DNA of 64,000 nucleotides from Effrenium voratum. Taxonomy: Eukaryota > Sar > Dinophyceae > Suessiales > Symbiodiniaceae. The notes below the pieces were generated by a model that was not told the DNA's origin, did not search any database, and saw only the letters and a list, made by a program, of their open reading frames with translations. Numbering within the stretch: position 1 is the first letter of the stretch; every line of letters begins with the position of its first letter. The position numbers and the translations under genes are program-made. Positions 11,249 to 22,174 of the stretch are shown piece after piece. The stretch covers positions 134,501 to 198,500 of the forward strand of contig CAUJNA010000476.1 of assembly GCA_963377175.1 (NCBI GenBank), in the 5' to 3' direction.

Positions 11249-12004
11249 GAGGTCATTTCTATATTCAATAATGATAACCAGCAAGGTAAAGCAAGCATGG
11301 AGCAGTGTTTGGGGGTGATAGGAGCAGGTAGTCTTCGCCTACTGGTGGAGCGGGGCTTTCTATATGTCGAACCACATTGTACATGTCCCCTCGTGATTTT
11401 GAACGCGAGCTTTCGGAAAGGCCACTTCAAGTGATGCCAATCTTAAGCCAGAAGCTCACAATCTGAAAGCACTGGACTCCGAGTGTCAGAGTGTCTAATC
11501 CAATGTTGCTCTCTCACGTGAAGCGGCTTCCGAATCGCTGGCCTGCGAAGGCTTCGCCCAACTCGACTCTTGATGGTTGATGATGACTTGATCCTGGTTT
11601 ACACCATTCTAGGGGTTGATTCTCCATTCTTTTCAACCATGGTTCTTTTCAATAAACAGCTGTTTCCCCTGGGGTTCCGATGGTTTTCTGGAAAGAAGGA
11701 TCCCTGGAAAGAATGGGGCAGTGTCCCCTAGAGCCATTTTCCTACAAAGGGGACTGGGCCCCGAACGTCAGGTTCCGGCTGTTAATTGGTGGGAGGGTAC
11801 CCTTTCTGGTTGGTCTTAAATGAACACCAAAAGGAAAGCAACCATTTTAGGGGGGCCAACCTACACGCAAATGAGATTCCCCTCCAGACTCATATCCCAT
11901 TTAGTTGTGACCCATACCCGTTCCCCACGACCCCCCTGGCAAAAGACACACCATGAGATTCTCAAAACAAGGACCCCCAACTGAAGACCAAAACGAACGC
12001 AACC

Positions 12005-12115
12005 ATTTTACTTGGTGGCTCCCAGTCATCCCCTTGGCTTTTTAGCCTTTTAGTGCTTAGTGGTAGTTTCCAATCAACCCACTAAAGGTTAAACTTTTAC
12101 CGGGGGATCAGAAAA
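12005..12115. mobile_element. Dispersed intronic repeat, family F
   Basis: Shares a TTTTAGTG...TTTCCA-TTAACCCACTAAA...GTTAAACTTTTA-CGGGGGATC-GAAAA pattern with 45340-45450 and 59325-59395. CACTAAAGTTAAACTTT is an internal inverted-repeat arm. Confidence 0.5.
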
Positions 12116-12242
12116 CGGACAGCCCAGTTTAGGGGGGCCAACCTTACAAAGACCCAAGGATCCTCAGGGATCCCACATGAAATGTCCCCCAATGCGAGGG
12201 TCACCTGTTGGACACCTGTTGGACATCGGTTTCCCCATCCAG

Positions 12243-12321
12243 GCCGGGCGGACAGAGCTTCACGGATCTGCCACCAGAGAACGCCACGGCCAAGGAGGGC
12301 GGGCTGTGCCTCGTCAGAGAG
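12243..12321 (+). CDS. GH13-gene exon (GGQSFTDLPPENATAKEGG)
   Basis: Acceptor TCCAG|G and donor GT (GAG|GTGTGC). One base in (completing Arg with the AG of the previous exon), phase 0 out. The FTDLPPEN stretch recalls the DLPDLN-like segment upstream of region II in GH13 (inference). Confidence 0.6.
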
Positions 12322-13251
12322 GTGTGCGTAGGTCTTACCAGGTTTTGGGTTTCCTTTAAGGGCGTCCTGTTTTTTTTTCTACCTGTATTTTTGTGCCTTT
12401 TGCCTGCCACAGTGTAGGTTTCCTTGTTTTTGCCTGTGTGTTTTTTTGGTTTCCTACCATCTTTTTTAAGTGGCGAACTGCAAGCTTTCGAAGCTGTTGC
12501 GTAGGAAGACATGGGTTGTTGAAAACAGCCCAGTTCTAATTCAGCGTGGTCCTTGCTGGGTGGCTGGCTTGGGATGGTGAGTGCTTTTGGACCCACAGTG
12601 TGGTTTTCCTTCATTTCCTGTTGGTTTCCTGTTGGTTTCCTTTGGTTTCCCATTTTAAACCAGCCGTTTTTCAAGGGTATCCAAAGTGAACCAGGTCCTT
12701 TTGATTGGTTAGTTTGGTACAGTTCCACTGGCTTAGAAATTGGTTTGATGCCTCATTTATCCGGCAAATTCATTTGCTTTACCAAAAGGACCTACGCTAT
12801 CGCCTCTCGTTGTGCTTCTTTTTTGTTTTTTTTGGCCTGTGTTTTGTTGTCTCCGGTGGTCGCGTTGAAATATTTGTTGTTTGTGCTTTGCGTTTTGTTG
12901 TTTCTATTCTCGGTTTTGAGTTTGCTTATTCGTGTTGCTCGTTGGTTGTTGCTTTGCAGTCTTATGGTTTGAACACATTCAGTTTGCCTTTTCCCGTGCT
13001 TGGTTTTGCTTCTCTTCGGCTTCTTTTGTTAGTTTCTCATCTTGTGGTTAGTTTGTTCCCCGCCCCCCCCCGACCCCCGCCCTTAGTAGCGGGGGGGCGG
13101 GGTACGTGGGGGTGTTGTGTTTCTGTTTGCGTCCCAAGGATTGGACACTTTGCTTGCCGTGGGTCACAAAGGAAGGCCTTCCTTCACAATTTCATGATGG
13201 CGTGCACGGATGAGGGTTAGGTGTTGCGTTTTTTGAACAGGTTTCAGATAC

Positions 13252-13377
13252 TTTGGATAGACGAACTCCTGCGCCACCTAAGAAACCTGGAAGGATTCGA
13301 TTTCCCAACGTAAATACCAACAAACGTTCTGGTTTCAACCATGGTTTCAGTTCAGTGCGAAGGGATTTCGCTTTTCC
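13252..13377. mobile_element. Family B element (partial)
   Basis: TTGGATAGACGAACTCC at the left, GGTTTCAACCATGGTTTCA inside, and GGGATTTCGC at the right. The right terminal arm is truncated. Confidence 0.5.
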
Positions 13378-14231
13378 ATGCGTTTCCAGCCACACCGTCT
13401 TGCAAGACGGGGAAGGAAGGCGTTCCCCTCCAGTGTCGCGCAAATTTGTCGTTGAGGAGGTTTCCTTTTAGCCTCAATGCCCAAAATGGGGGGGGTCTTT
13501 GGTTTTGCAATGCGGAACTACCAAAACAGGGCTGCGATTTGCTTTTTTTCCCCACGGAGGTTTGAGCCTGTTTGAAGGAAACCAAAAGGACACCACCATA
13601 GGCGTCCTTCGTCGGTGAGTTTGGGGACAGTCTTCGATGGACTCCACTGGTGTAGATTGGTTTTATCCATTTACCAGGGGAAGTCCATCGATTTTACCGA
13701 AGCGGCGTTAAGGGACCCCCACCCTTTTTGGGCTTCGGATTCCTTTGAGCCACGTTTTTGATGTGATCCGGCGCGGATGTCTCATCCGAGGCTCTTCCCA
13801 GAGATCTTCCAGGAACCCGTTTCTTCGGCCCCGATGTGTTTTTTTTCGCGTGGCGCTTCGGGTTTTTTGCTGGTTGTGTGGGTGGGGGAGGGTGATTTTC
13901 GGGTTTTTCGGTTTTGCCGGAACATCGGCTCCTCAGCAGACAAGAGAAAGCGGAAAAACGCCGTTTGCGGCTGGAAGAGGTTTCGTCTGGTAATGTTTGA
14001 GGGGAAGTATAGGGGGCCCTGAGTTTGGGCCAAATGGCAAATTGCCATTCGAAGCCTGAACAGACAGCTTCCTGACACGGCCCTCTGTCATTCTTCGAAT
14101 GCATTCGCACATTTTTCGGGGCTGCAGGGTGCATCCCAGTTCGAATTCGCCTGAAGGAGCGAGCCATTTGTTTCCTCGTGGCAAGTGGCGGTTTTCAAAG
14201 ATAAGTTGTTTTTGTTTTTGTTGGACACCAA

Positions 14232-14562
14232 TGATGCTGGTGACGCGACTCGCGATGCTAGTAATGCCCGCGACTCGCGATGCTGGTGATGCCCATGATG
14301 CTCGTAATGCTTGCAATGCGCGTGATGCTGGTGGTGCTGGCAATGCTGGTGGTGCTGGCGATGCTGGTGATGCTCAATGCTGTGTTAGCCTGACAAGCCA
14401 TTTTCCCTGCTTCCTGGATCAGCACCACTTTCACCAGCATTGCGAGCATCGTAGCCACCACCAACATCGCAAGCATCACGAGCATCACAAGCATCAGCAG
14501 CATCGCCGGCATCGCAAGCGTCACATCATGAGCATCACCAGCATCGCAAGCATCACCAGCAG
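14232..14562. repeat. Palindromic 9-bp minisatellite
   Basis: 14232-14380 is a degenerate (GATGCTGGT)n array. 14419-14562 is the same array in reverse complement ((ACCAGCATC)n). A roughly 40-nt unique spacer separates them. No gene here; the ADDAN/HHQHR-like frames are repeat translations. Confidence 0.85.
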
Positions 14563-14910
14563 TTGAAGAACACTCCAATGTGCTTTGTTTGTTGGCCCAG
14601 GCTGTCAAGTGATCCCGGCATGGGCAAACTGACTTTGTGCACACCTTAGGGGGCATCATGTTCTTTCCTAGGAGACAAGGTCCCATGGAAAGAGCCCCCG
14701 GTTGTTCACGTGGTGTGATGGGCTTTTGAATTGGATGCGGCCCAATAAGATAAGTGGTTGTTCGATCTTCAATAGGCGCTTTTTGTGTTTTGACCGAAGG
14801 TTTTGTTGATGCCTCACCCGGTTCTGGGCTTTACGGAACAGATGCCGGGCGATGTGAAGTTCTCGCCCACCGAGTGCGGTTTCTACATGGGGCGCCCTCC
14901 CCTTAATGCG

Positions 14911-15037
14911 GACCCCAGATTAACAAACTCAGTTTATTGTTAGTGGGGTGTTCCACTCCAAAAGTGGTCTGAATCCCCACTAAAACCAGGGACACCCCCA
15001 TATTAAGAAACAAGGGTTTACGTATCAATGTGGGGTC
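14911..15037. mobile_element. Inverted-repeat element, family A
   Basis: GACCCCAGATTAACAAAC at the left and its mirror TTTACGTATCAATGTGGGGTC at the right. CTCCAAAAGTGG and GGGACACCCCC are internal. Confidence 0.7.
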
Positions 15038-15210
15038 ATCATTCCAGGGTACCTACATGGGACCCACTGTCAGACTGTCAGGTGCCATGTCACTAGACTT
15101 GTTGGTTTGGACCTTCCTTTGTAGTGAAGACATGGCTTAGACTTCTTGGCCAACCCACTCAGGAAGTCTAGGATATTTCCAGTAGAGTCCCTTTGGGAGG
15201 GAGATGTGAG

Positions 15211-15345
15211 CACGAGCTCCAAGAGTCCCTTCCACAATTCGAGGGAGCAAGCCCACGCCCTGCAGGGATCGGCGTTTTCGCAGCCTTGGCCAGGGGAAAA
15301 TTGTTACCTGCACAAGTCGTTGGGAAGAACTGGTCCCAAGCCCAA
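15211..15345 (+). CDS. GH13-gene exon (HELQESLPQFEGASPRP...)
   Basis: Forty-five codons, phase 0 in and out. Acceptor TGTGAG and donor GC (CAA|GCTTTC). Continues GIGVFAALARGKLLPAQVV and GKNWSQAQ. Position in the chain puts it between regions I and II. Confidence 0.6.
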
Positions 15346-15619
15346 GCTTTCAGTTTCCCGCAAGAAAGAGGTGGGGGGCTTGTTGCTCCAAGCTTGCGGC
15401 GATATCAGAGAAGCGGTTGTGTCATGGGGTTGATTCCTTTTCCATTCTTGCCAACCATGGTTCTTTTCGAAACCCGGACGTTTCCCTGGGTTTCCCGAGG
15501 TTTTCTAAGATTCGGATCCCTGGGTTCAGAATGGAAAATGGAAAAGCTAGCACTCGCGTCAGTGGCTCGCGGCTCGCTCGCGGCTGGCGGCTCGCGCTCG
15601 GCTGCGGTTCGCTTGGCAG

Positions 15620-15717
15620 GAGGACCACTTCGAGCTGAACAGTATGGACCCTGTACTCCAGGAGCTCTACACCAACATGCTCAAGCTGCTCGTGTGGGCG
15701 TGTGGGGTCGGGAAGAG
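15620..15717 (+). CDS. GH13 exon just before region II
   Basis: Starts EDHFELNSMDPVLQELYTN, matching the GH13 pattern of a strand ending in N-x-x-(D/N)-P-x-V-x-x-x-L followed by the helix MLKLLVWA that precedes region II. Acceptor GGCAG|G and donor GTGTAAG. Ninety-eight nt, phase 0 in, two bases (AG) out, which join the G of 16705 to make Arg. Confidence 0.7.
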
Positions 15718-16229
15718 GTGTAAGATGACCGCATTGGAGGTGCACCACGGAGTGCTGTTTCTTTTTGTTTCTTCTTTGTTTTTCTGTTTTTAGGGCACCC
15801 GTTTTTTTTTGGCGATTTTAATGGACACCAGAACGAAACTACAATTCTTGAGGTTAGGAGGGTGGGGAGTTTGCAGAGCTTGGTATGCTAGGGATCTTGC
15901 CCTAGGGAAGCTACTCAAAATAGCTCCAAAGCATAGACCCATGTTTGGTTACCATGACACCAAAGCTTTTCCTATCTCTCTCAAAAGCATAGCCCATAGC
16001 CCATGTGCTAAATCGGCCCCTGAGACACGGGCCCTTGGTAAAAACTGGCGACGTCAAACCGTGTGACTCTCTTGGGATGGCTTGGACAAAGGCAGCAACA
16101 CAAAACAGAAGGAACGCATTTCTGCGCCAGGTTCCTCATGGCCTTTTCGTCACCAAAGGCCATCGCTAGACCACTCCAGAAAGGGAGAAATATGGGTCTG
16201 TCTATTGGGGACATCTGTCCCATGGCCAC

Positions 16230-16350
16230 CCCAAGGCTCTTTCCGGTTATCCCCCAGTGAACGGGACCCAATCCAACCACTAAAATAGGTTCTAAAGTGG
16301 GTGGTGAATTTACCTATCCCAAAATGGGATCTCATTGGTTTTGACCCACA
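16230..16350 (-). mobile_element. Dispersed intronic repeat, family D
   Basis: Reverse orientation copy of GAATTCACCACCCATTTTAG and GAACCTATTTTAGTGGTTGG, followed by GTCCCGTTCACTGGGGGATA and ending TTTTGACCCATGGCC. Forward copies are at 21693, 37905, 49443 and 57493. Confidence 0.65.
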
Positions 16351-16564
16351 GCCATACAGGGTGGTCATTTTGCTCCTTGTCTGGACCAGCGTGGGCTCCA
16401 CACCTCTTCGCTGATTTTCCCACTGGGATCGTTCCAGTTCGGTCTGCAGTTTCAGCGGTTTTTCCTGAAGAAGCCAGGCAGAGAGCTCATCTCATTCAGG
16501 GCTTGGCAGGCGATAGCTCCTGGTGCCCTGGCCGGTGGAGGTGTGTCGCAGGGCCATCGTGACT

Positions 16565-16665
16565 AGGTCCCCCAGTAGTGCCCTTCTCTCCCATTGTTGG
16601 GGGAGGGTTCCCCTAGACTACAGAAAAAAGGGTACCCTTATTCTAACCTCTCTGAAAAACCTAGC
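16565..16665. mobile_element. Inverted-repeat element, family L
   Basis: Left end CTAGGTCCCCCAG, interior TAGACTACAGAAAAAAGGGT and ACCCTTATTCTAACCTCT, right end AACCTAG. The better copies at 19650 and 26040 end GGAGGACCTAG or GGAGGACCCAG. Confidence 0.6.
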
Positions 16666-16704
16666 TGAAATGCCATGGGCGCAGCCAAGCAAAACGATCT
16701 TGAG

Positions 16705-16777
16705 GTTCTGGATCGCGGAGGTGGACATCGATGGGTACCGAATCACCGCGGCGGCACACGTCACTGCCGATTTCACG
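16705..16777 (+). CDS. GH13 exon with conserved region II, nucleophile Asp replaced by Thr
   Basis: Reads FWIAEVDIDGYRITAAAHVT then ADFT. Aligned to the GH13 region II pattern G-x-R-x-D-x-x-x-H, the Gly, Arg and final His are present, but the catalytic nucleophile position is Thr (ACC). Acceptor TTGAG|G and donor GC (ACG|GCGGGG). One base in, phase 0 out. Joined to the next exon it gives HVTADFT-AYLSTHLRF. Unless this is a pseudogene or a sequence error, the domain could bind glucan without cleaving it. Confidence 0.7.
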
Positions 16778-16867
16778 GCGGGGGGTGGGGGGGTGCGGTG
16801 CGGTTTCGGAGTAGAGCTGAAAACATGCGGTTAGCGGCACATGCAGATGTGTGTGTGCGTGTGCGCG

Positions 16868-16975
16868 TGCGTGTATATATATATATATATATATTGTATA
16901 TATATATACACATATGCATATGTATGTATACACACATATATATATATATATATGTTCACGCACACATATATGTAG
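16868..16975. repeat. (TA)n/(TATG)n microsatellite
   Basis: TATATATA with CATATGCATATG in the centre. Confidence 0.9.
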
Positions 16976-17089
16976 CATATGACAATATGTTTCAGGAGCA
17001 CGATAGTACTGATAATGCTACTAATGAAAGTGATAATGACCATATTATGATGGCAATGACATTGACAATGATTATGATAATACTAGTGA

Positions 17090-17470
<381 letters not shown>

Positions 17471-17833
17471 CAATGACACTGACTACAATGGCAATGGCAA
17501 TGAACATGTTACTGATGATAATCATATGATTATTGCAATGACAATTAATCACCATGATCATGATAAAGAAAGATGCGATAGCCGGGCAGCAAGCGCATTG
17601 GTGTCCTTTGTAGGTCAGTTTGGTTGGACATACAACCATTTACCCGCTTACCAATGAGCAAACGAGCAAAATGTAGGTTTCCAATCATCAGCCAGCGCAG
17701 AAAAGTTCTGGGGTCTCTGCCGAGAAAAGCTCTGGGGTAGTTCGGGGCAGATTTCAGGGAAGGTTCCGGAGATTCGGTTCCGGAGATTCGGTTCTGCCGT
17801 TGGGGATACCACCTGAGCATTTTTTTGCTCCAG

Positions 17834-17959
17834 GCCTATTTGTCGACGCACCTGCGATTCTACGCGACAGCCCTGGGCAAGGAGAACTTCTACATCGTGG
17901 GGGAGGTGGACCAGGCGATGTCCGATGATCGGTCCGGGTACGTCTCGGCCAACATCTCC
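17834..17959 (+). CDS. GH13 exon with conserved region III (general acid/base Glu)
   Basis: Reads AYLSTHLRFYATALGKEN, FYIVGEVDQAMSDDRSGY and VSANIS. GKENFYIVGEV matches GH13 region III, with the acid/base Glu at codon 17903-17905. Acceptor CTCCAG|G; donor taken as GC (TCC|GCTGGG). A GT at 17967 is an alternative, giving end 17966. Almost all third positions are G or C. Confidence 0.7.
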
Positions 17960-18188
17960 GCTGGGGGTGTTTTTTGTGTTTTGGAGGCTAGCCCTGTTCT
18001 GGTGGGTTTAAAGGGAACCAGAAGTTGAAAACCACCGAGTTGGGAGGGGGGGGGGGTCCTCTAGAAAAGGACAAACGGTTTAAGGATCGCCCTGCCTTGG
18101 GGACAGAAATGGTATGGGAATTGGTTTTATTACCCTTTTGTTTCCAAAAGGGTCACCTATGGCCGGTTCGTGTGGACTGATGAACAAG

Positions 18189-18251
18189 GCGCCCCACTAC
18201 GAGGGGGCTCCTTTCCTAAAGCAAAAATGTCGAATCAGGAGGCTGGCTGAG
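18189..18251 (+). CDS. Probable GH13-gene exon (APHYEGAPFLKQKCRI...)
   Basis: Acceptor ACAAG|G and donor GT (GAG|GTGCGAG). Sixty-three nt, phase 0 both ends, consistent with the exon before. No motif recognised. Confidence 0.45.
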
Positions 18252-18550
18252 GTGCGAGGAAACTACGTGACCGGTTGCAAGGAAGGACCCCCAAAGAACG
18301 GCGGGGGAAAAGCCCCCGGAAGAAACGGCTCCAGCCAATAGAAGTGGGGAGTCTCCCTTAAAATAAGTGGGAAGGGGTATGAATCAGGGGTCCACATGAA
18401 GTGCTTTGGGGTTTCGGCGGGCGGTGGGGGGCGAATTGATTGGGTGGCTGAAAGTGGCGGGTTTGGGCATTTTGGAGTTCTCAATTGATTGCTTTTCGGA
18501 TTTAGCGGCTTCAATTGAAACAACCATCGGACGTTTGGTTGAAGTTAAAG

Positions 18551-18597
18551 GGCCCAAGGCAAAAAACGTCTTGGCCTACTTTGCAACCTGCAGGTAG
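18551..18597 (+). CDS. Possible exon (PKAKNVLAYFATC)
   Basis: Between acceptor TAAAG|GG and donor CAG|GTAGGG. The phase does not fit the neighbouring exons as drawn, so it may be chance or belong to an alternative transcript. Confidence 0.3.
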
Positions 18598-18971
18598 GGC
18601 GAGGAACAACGAACCTCAAGTCACTGGATTTGTGCATTTTCATGGAACATAGCTGTGAAGGATATGGCAAAGAGCAAAACGGTTCTGGGTTTAGGGGCTT
18701 AGTGTTTGACTTTCCCAACCACTTGGCCAAAATTCAAACTGTCTTCAAGGAAGCTGCTTGCAGGTTGAAAGGCGAAAGGTGAAACTGCAACATCCATTCT
18801 CCCCCCCCCTCCCAGCCACTTACTGGGTCCATTGGTGTGGGTCCCTAGCCGTTCACTCCCTCAAAAGTGGACCCTAAACAGCGGTCCCTGAAAAAAAACA
18901 GGCCTTACAGGGACCCCCTTCAAGTTCCATCGCACATGGGTCTGTCTGTACGCCTTTTGATGGTTTTGAAG

Positions 18972-19050
18972 GGGAACCGAGATCCACCGGCCACGCTTAC
19001 TTCGATCCCCAAATCGTAGATCAGAACTCGAAGAGTTCGGGGTGCAAGGG
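18972..19050 (+). CDS. Possible exon (STGHAYFDPQIVDQNSKSSG)
   Basis: Protein-like and GC3-rich frame after TGAAG. The donor could not be fixed. Might lie between region III and the 19521 exon. Confidence 0.3.
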
Positions 19051-19382
19051 CCTTGGTGTTTTTCCCTTCCTTTCTTGTGCGCCCTTTTTGGGAGTGGGTC
19101 AAAAGGACACTGGGGCTTTTGCCCCCAAAGTTGTGTCCCTACTCTTTGCTTTTTTTCTTTGGCTTTTTGAGAGAACGGTGGAAACCATATGTGTCCAAAG
19201 CCTTCGTCTGGCCAGAACATTGCCGGGTTCCACGGCTTTGGCTTGGTTTCAGTGCCTACTTTCTCCGGGAACATCCATCGATTTTTTCGCCAAAAAGGAC
19301 GCCTAGGTTGAAACCGACTCCCCAACTGCAGCTCTAAATCCATCGGTTTATTTTCGCTCAAACAGACGCCTCAGCTCTGACA

Positions 19383-19492
19383 TGCTCTGACCCCTCAACC
19401 CCCCACCCCCCAACCCCCCTCTCAAACCCCCCCAACCCCTCTCAACCCCCCAACCCCCTCAACCCCCCACCCCCCAACCCCTTCCCCCTCCC
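19383..19492. repeat. C-rich (AACCCCCC)n tract before a 3' splice site
   Basis: About 110 nt of AACCCCCC/CTCAACCCCC repeats ending about 30 nt upstream of the acceptor at 19520. It may serve as a polypyrimidine tract and could form an i-motif. Confidence 0.85.
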
Positions 19493-19520
19493 AACCTTCG
19501 ACTCGGTTTCGAGCGGAGAG

Positions 19521-19628
19521 GCCTCCACCCCTTACGGGGCCAGCTACCTGGGTCGGGTGCAGCCTGGAGAAGGCCCGCAGCTGCTGCCCAAGCGTCTCGT
19601 CGAGAGAAAACGGTCCTTTTTTGTGAAG
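19521..19628 (+). CDS. GH13-gene exon (ASTPYGASYLGRVQPGEG...)
   Basis: Thirty-six codons, phase 0 both ends, canonical donor GTAGGT. Acceptor GGAGAG|G after the C-rich tract. Continues PQLLPKRLVERKRSFFVK. It lacks a start codon, so simple ORF searches miss it. Confidence 0.65.
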
Positions 19629-19649
19629 GTAGGTGTGTGAATTTGTGTT

Positions 19650-19775
19650 CTAGGTCCCCCAGCTGGGTGCCCTTTCTCACCAGCTTTTTTGGTTGGGAGG
19701 GTTCCCTACTGAAATAGACTACAGAAAAAAAAAGAAGGTACCAACTGATTCTAACCTCTCTACTGGAGGACCCAG
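19650..19775. mobile_element. Inverted-repeat element, family L
   Basis: CTAGGTCCCCCAGCTGGGTG at the left and CTGGAGGACCCAG at the right. The interior AGACTACAGAAAAA and TTCTAACCTCTCTA is shared with 16565 and 26040. It starts about 20 nt after the donor of the preceding exon. Confidence 0.7.
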
Positions 19776-20495
19776 TGTTTTTGAGGGTACGGTTTAGGTT
19801 TTTTAGCGTGTGTTTGAGTGGTACTTCTTAGGTTGGTTTGCTTTGGCTGGATTTCTACGGTTTTGTTTTCAACAGCTGAAGGCTGGGTCCAGCCGATCGG
19901 CTCTGGGCTAGGATTGGTTCCGGGTCTTGCCGACTTTGGCTGAAAGTTTGGGCCTGAAGTCGGCAAGAAGAGGGAAAAGTCGGAAGAGGGAAAGAGAACC
20001 TAAGAGAAGAAGAGGGGACCTCAGGGAAGCCCAAGCCCAAGCTTTTGGGGGGGTCCGCGTGGCGACTGAAGAACTGAACCGCCAGCAGAGTTAAGGTTGC
20101 AGAAGAGCTCGCACGGAAAACGGCGAGAAAATAGGTTTATGCCAAAGGAATTGTCCAATGGCGCAGGTTGTAACCATGATTATAAACCGGACAGCCCTAT
20201 TTAGGGTATGAACATGGTTGTCATCTACTTGCCTGAGGTGGTTTTGATATCCAAGTAGACAGCAACAGGAGGACCCATACTATTTTCCCCCGAAAGGACA
20301 CCAACAGCGTATTACATCTTCCAGACACTGAAATTGTTCGGAAACAAATGATCATCCCCCCCAAAAGAGAAGAAGAAGAAGAAGAAAAAAAATGAAGAAG
20401 AAGCAAACACAAATCAACAACAACTGACATGCCTTCCACAAAAACAACCACACACCTTTGCAGGAGCTGCGCCTTTGGGAGAGTTCCTCTTATGA

Positions 20496-20895
20496 GCCAC
20501 AATCAAAACCCGGGTAGATGAAGGTTAGTAAGGGGCAGTCTCAGCCAGAAATAGTTGCGGCCGCCTTCGTAATTCTTGAAGCATGTTTCTGGGATTACGA
20601 CCATTTTAATACCGCCTTTCAATACCGGGTTTTGATTGTGACTCTTGTGGGTAATGTTGACCCAGGATTAATAAACCCGTCCCATTATTAGGAGGGTGTT
20701 CCCTCCAAAAGTGGTCTGAATCCCCACTAGAAGGGGACACCCCCGATCAAAATCAACCAGGGGTTCTGCTGAATCCAGGGTTATCATTGCGCACAAGAGT
20801 CGCAATCAAACCCCGGTATTAAAGGTCGTAATCCCAGAACCATGCTTCAAGAGTTACGAAGGCGGATATGCGCAGCTATTTATGGGTTTCTCCCG
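20496..20895. mobile_element. Large fold-back element (family M) with a family A copy nested in its loop
   Basis: Left arm about 20500-20655 (AAGGTTAGTAAGGGGCAG, CCGCCTTCGTAATTCTTGAA, CTGGGATTACGACC, GACTCTTGTG). Right arm about 20787-20880 is its reverse complement (CACAAGAGTCGCAATCAAA, GGTCGTAATCCCAG, CTTCAAGAGTTACGAAGGCGG). A family A element fills 20655-20785. A single related left arm occurs at 31095-31180. Confidence 0.75.
20655..20785. mobile_element. Inverted-repeat element, family A (nested)
   Basis: TGTTGACCCAGGATTAATAA at the left, GGTGTTCCCTCCAAAAGTGG inside, CCAGGGTTATCATTG at the right. Sits inside the family M loop. Confidence 0.7.
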
Positions 20896-20939
20896 TTGAG
20901 GCTTTGAACCCCCCGAAGTTTTCACTGAGGAGGGTGCAG

Positions 20940-20998
20940 GGCGTCATGGAAGAGCTGTGCCAGCCGCTCGCCTTACACGAGTTGGGCCGGCTGGGGGG
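20940..20998 (+). CDS. GH13-gene exon (GVMEELCQPLALHELGRL)
   Basis: Acceptor GTGCAG|G and donor GC (GGG|GCGTGC). Nineteen codons plus two bases, which complete a Gly codon with the single base entering 22175. GC3-rich. Confidence 0.6.
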
Positions 20999-21692
20999 GC
21001 GTGCGGGGCGCACGCCTTGGGGGTTCCCAGATGTTGTTGGGTTGAGGTTTGATTTCAGGTTTGGACTGATGGAGTTTGCTTTGGACAGTCGAAAGCCTTT
21101 GGTTCAAAACTCGGTCGAACTTTTGGGGCTTCCGTAAAACCAAACGGAGTTCCAGCCGGTTACAGATCCAGGGCTATGAGCCTCAAAGTTCCCCAACTCT
21201 GGCGCTGGGTAGCCATGGCTTTTTCCCCTGAAAACCATGCAGAAAGGGACCCCCTAGTTTCGTGGAAGCAGCTCGGCAAATGCCATGGTGCAACCATGTC
21301 CAAGCTCTGTCCCAGTCACAAGTTTATGATCTAAGTGGGAGAAAACAAGAATACTAAGTGGTAGGACTGAAAATCGAATGTCTCAAGTCGGGTACTTCCC
21401 CGCCTGTGAATGCCCTTGAAACCGCTTGGCCGGTTGATCAGCGTTCGTTCCCGTGTGTTTTGCTGGATGATGCCCTCCCACCAAGCAACAAGGAACCTGG
21501 CGTTCGGGGTCCTTGTTTGGACCATTTTCCTTTTAAAGGGACCTCCTGATAGGTTCCATGTTAATTGGGAGGAAACTGAACTGGGGAGTCAGACCACTTT
21601 AGGGGCTTGTCCCCACCCCCCTATGACTAAACCTGGGGTTGATGGTCAACATTCATGTGGCTGGGTCAAAACCAATGGTACCATTTTGGGGT

Positions 21693-21785
21693 AGGTGAAT
21701 TCACCACCCATTTTCGAACCTATTTTAGTGGTTGGATTGGGTCCCGTTCACTGGGGGCTAACCGATTTGGATGACCCATGACCAT
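21693..21785 (+). mobile_element. Dispersed intronic repeat, family D
   Basis: GGTGAATTCACCACCCATTT and TTAGTGGTTGGATTGGGTCC, then CGTTCACTGGGGGCTAACCG. Ends at GATGACCCATGACCA. Confidence 0.65.
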
Positions 21786-22174
21786 GTGATTGCTTTAGCT
21801 TGCTCCAGCGTGAGAAATCGTGGTTGGCCTTCAGCCTGGCAAATCCAAATTGCTGGGCAAACCCTCCGGGTTTCCTGACACTCCCATCTCCCCCTGCAAC
21901 AGCAGGTCCGCACAAGAATATCATTGAGACGAAAGCCAAAAGACATGTAAGTTACCAAGCATGATTTTGAGCAAGACCCATATGGGGTGTGTGTTTTTTA
22001 GGGGACCGGGGACCTCTCAAAGGTTTCTTTGAAAAGGGGTACACCCATACAGTCTAGAACAAAAAAGGTACTATTTAGACAACATAATTGGGATGAAAGC
22101 GAAACAAGCATTTGAATTAACAAGATAGATTTTGCGAAACTCGTTTTGCCCAGAAAATGTGGGTTCCTCTTGAG

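Larger units (their letters stand above)
12322..15210 (+). other. Intron of the GH13 gene
   Basis: No supported exon. Holds a family B remnant (13252-13377), the 14232-14562 palindromic minisatellite, a family A copy (14911-15037) and homopolymer-rich sequence. Confidence 0.4.

Noticed and set aside
14099..14686. His/Ala/Asp-rich frames of about 150 codons on both strands
   Set aside because: Produced by the 9-bp palindromic minisatellite.
16385..16560. Exon reading GSFQFGLQFQRFFLKKPG between 15717 and 16705
   Set aside because: Protein-like, but 15620-15717 and 16705-16777 join directly in phase and match GH13 spacing without it. Its 3' part runs into a family L element.
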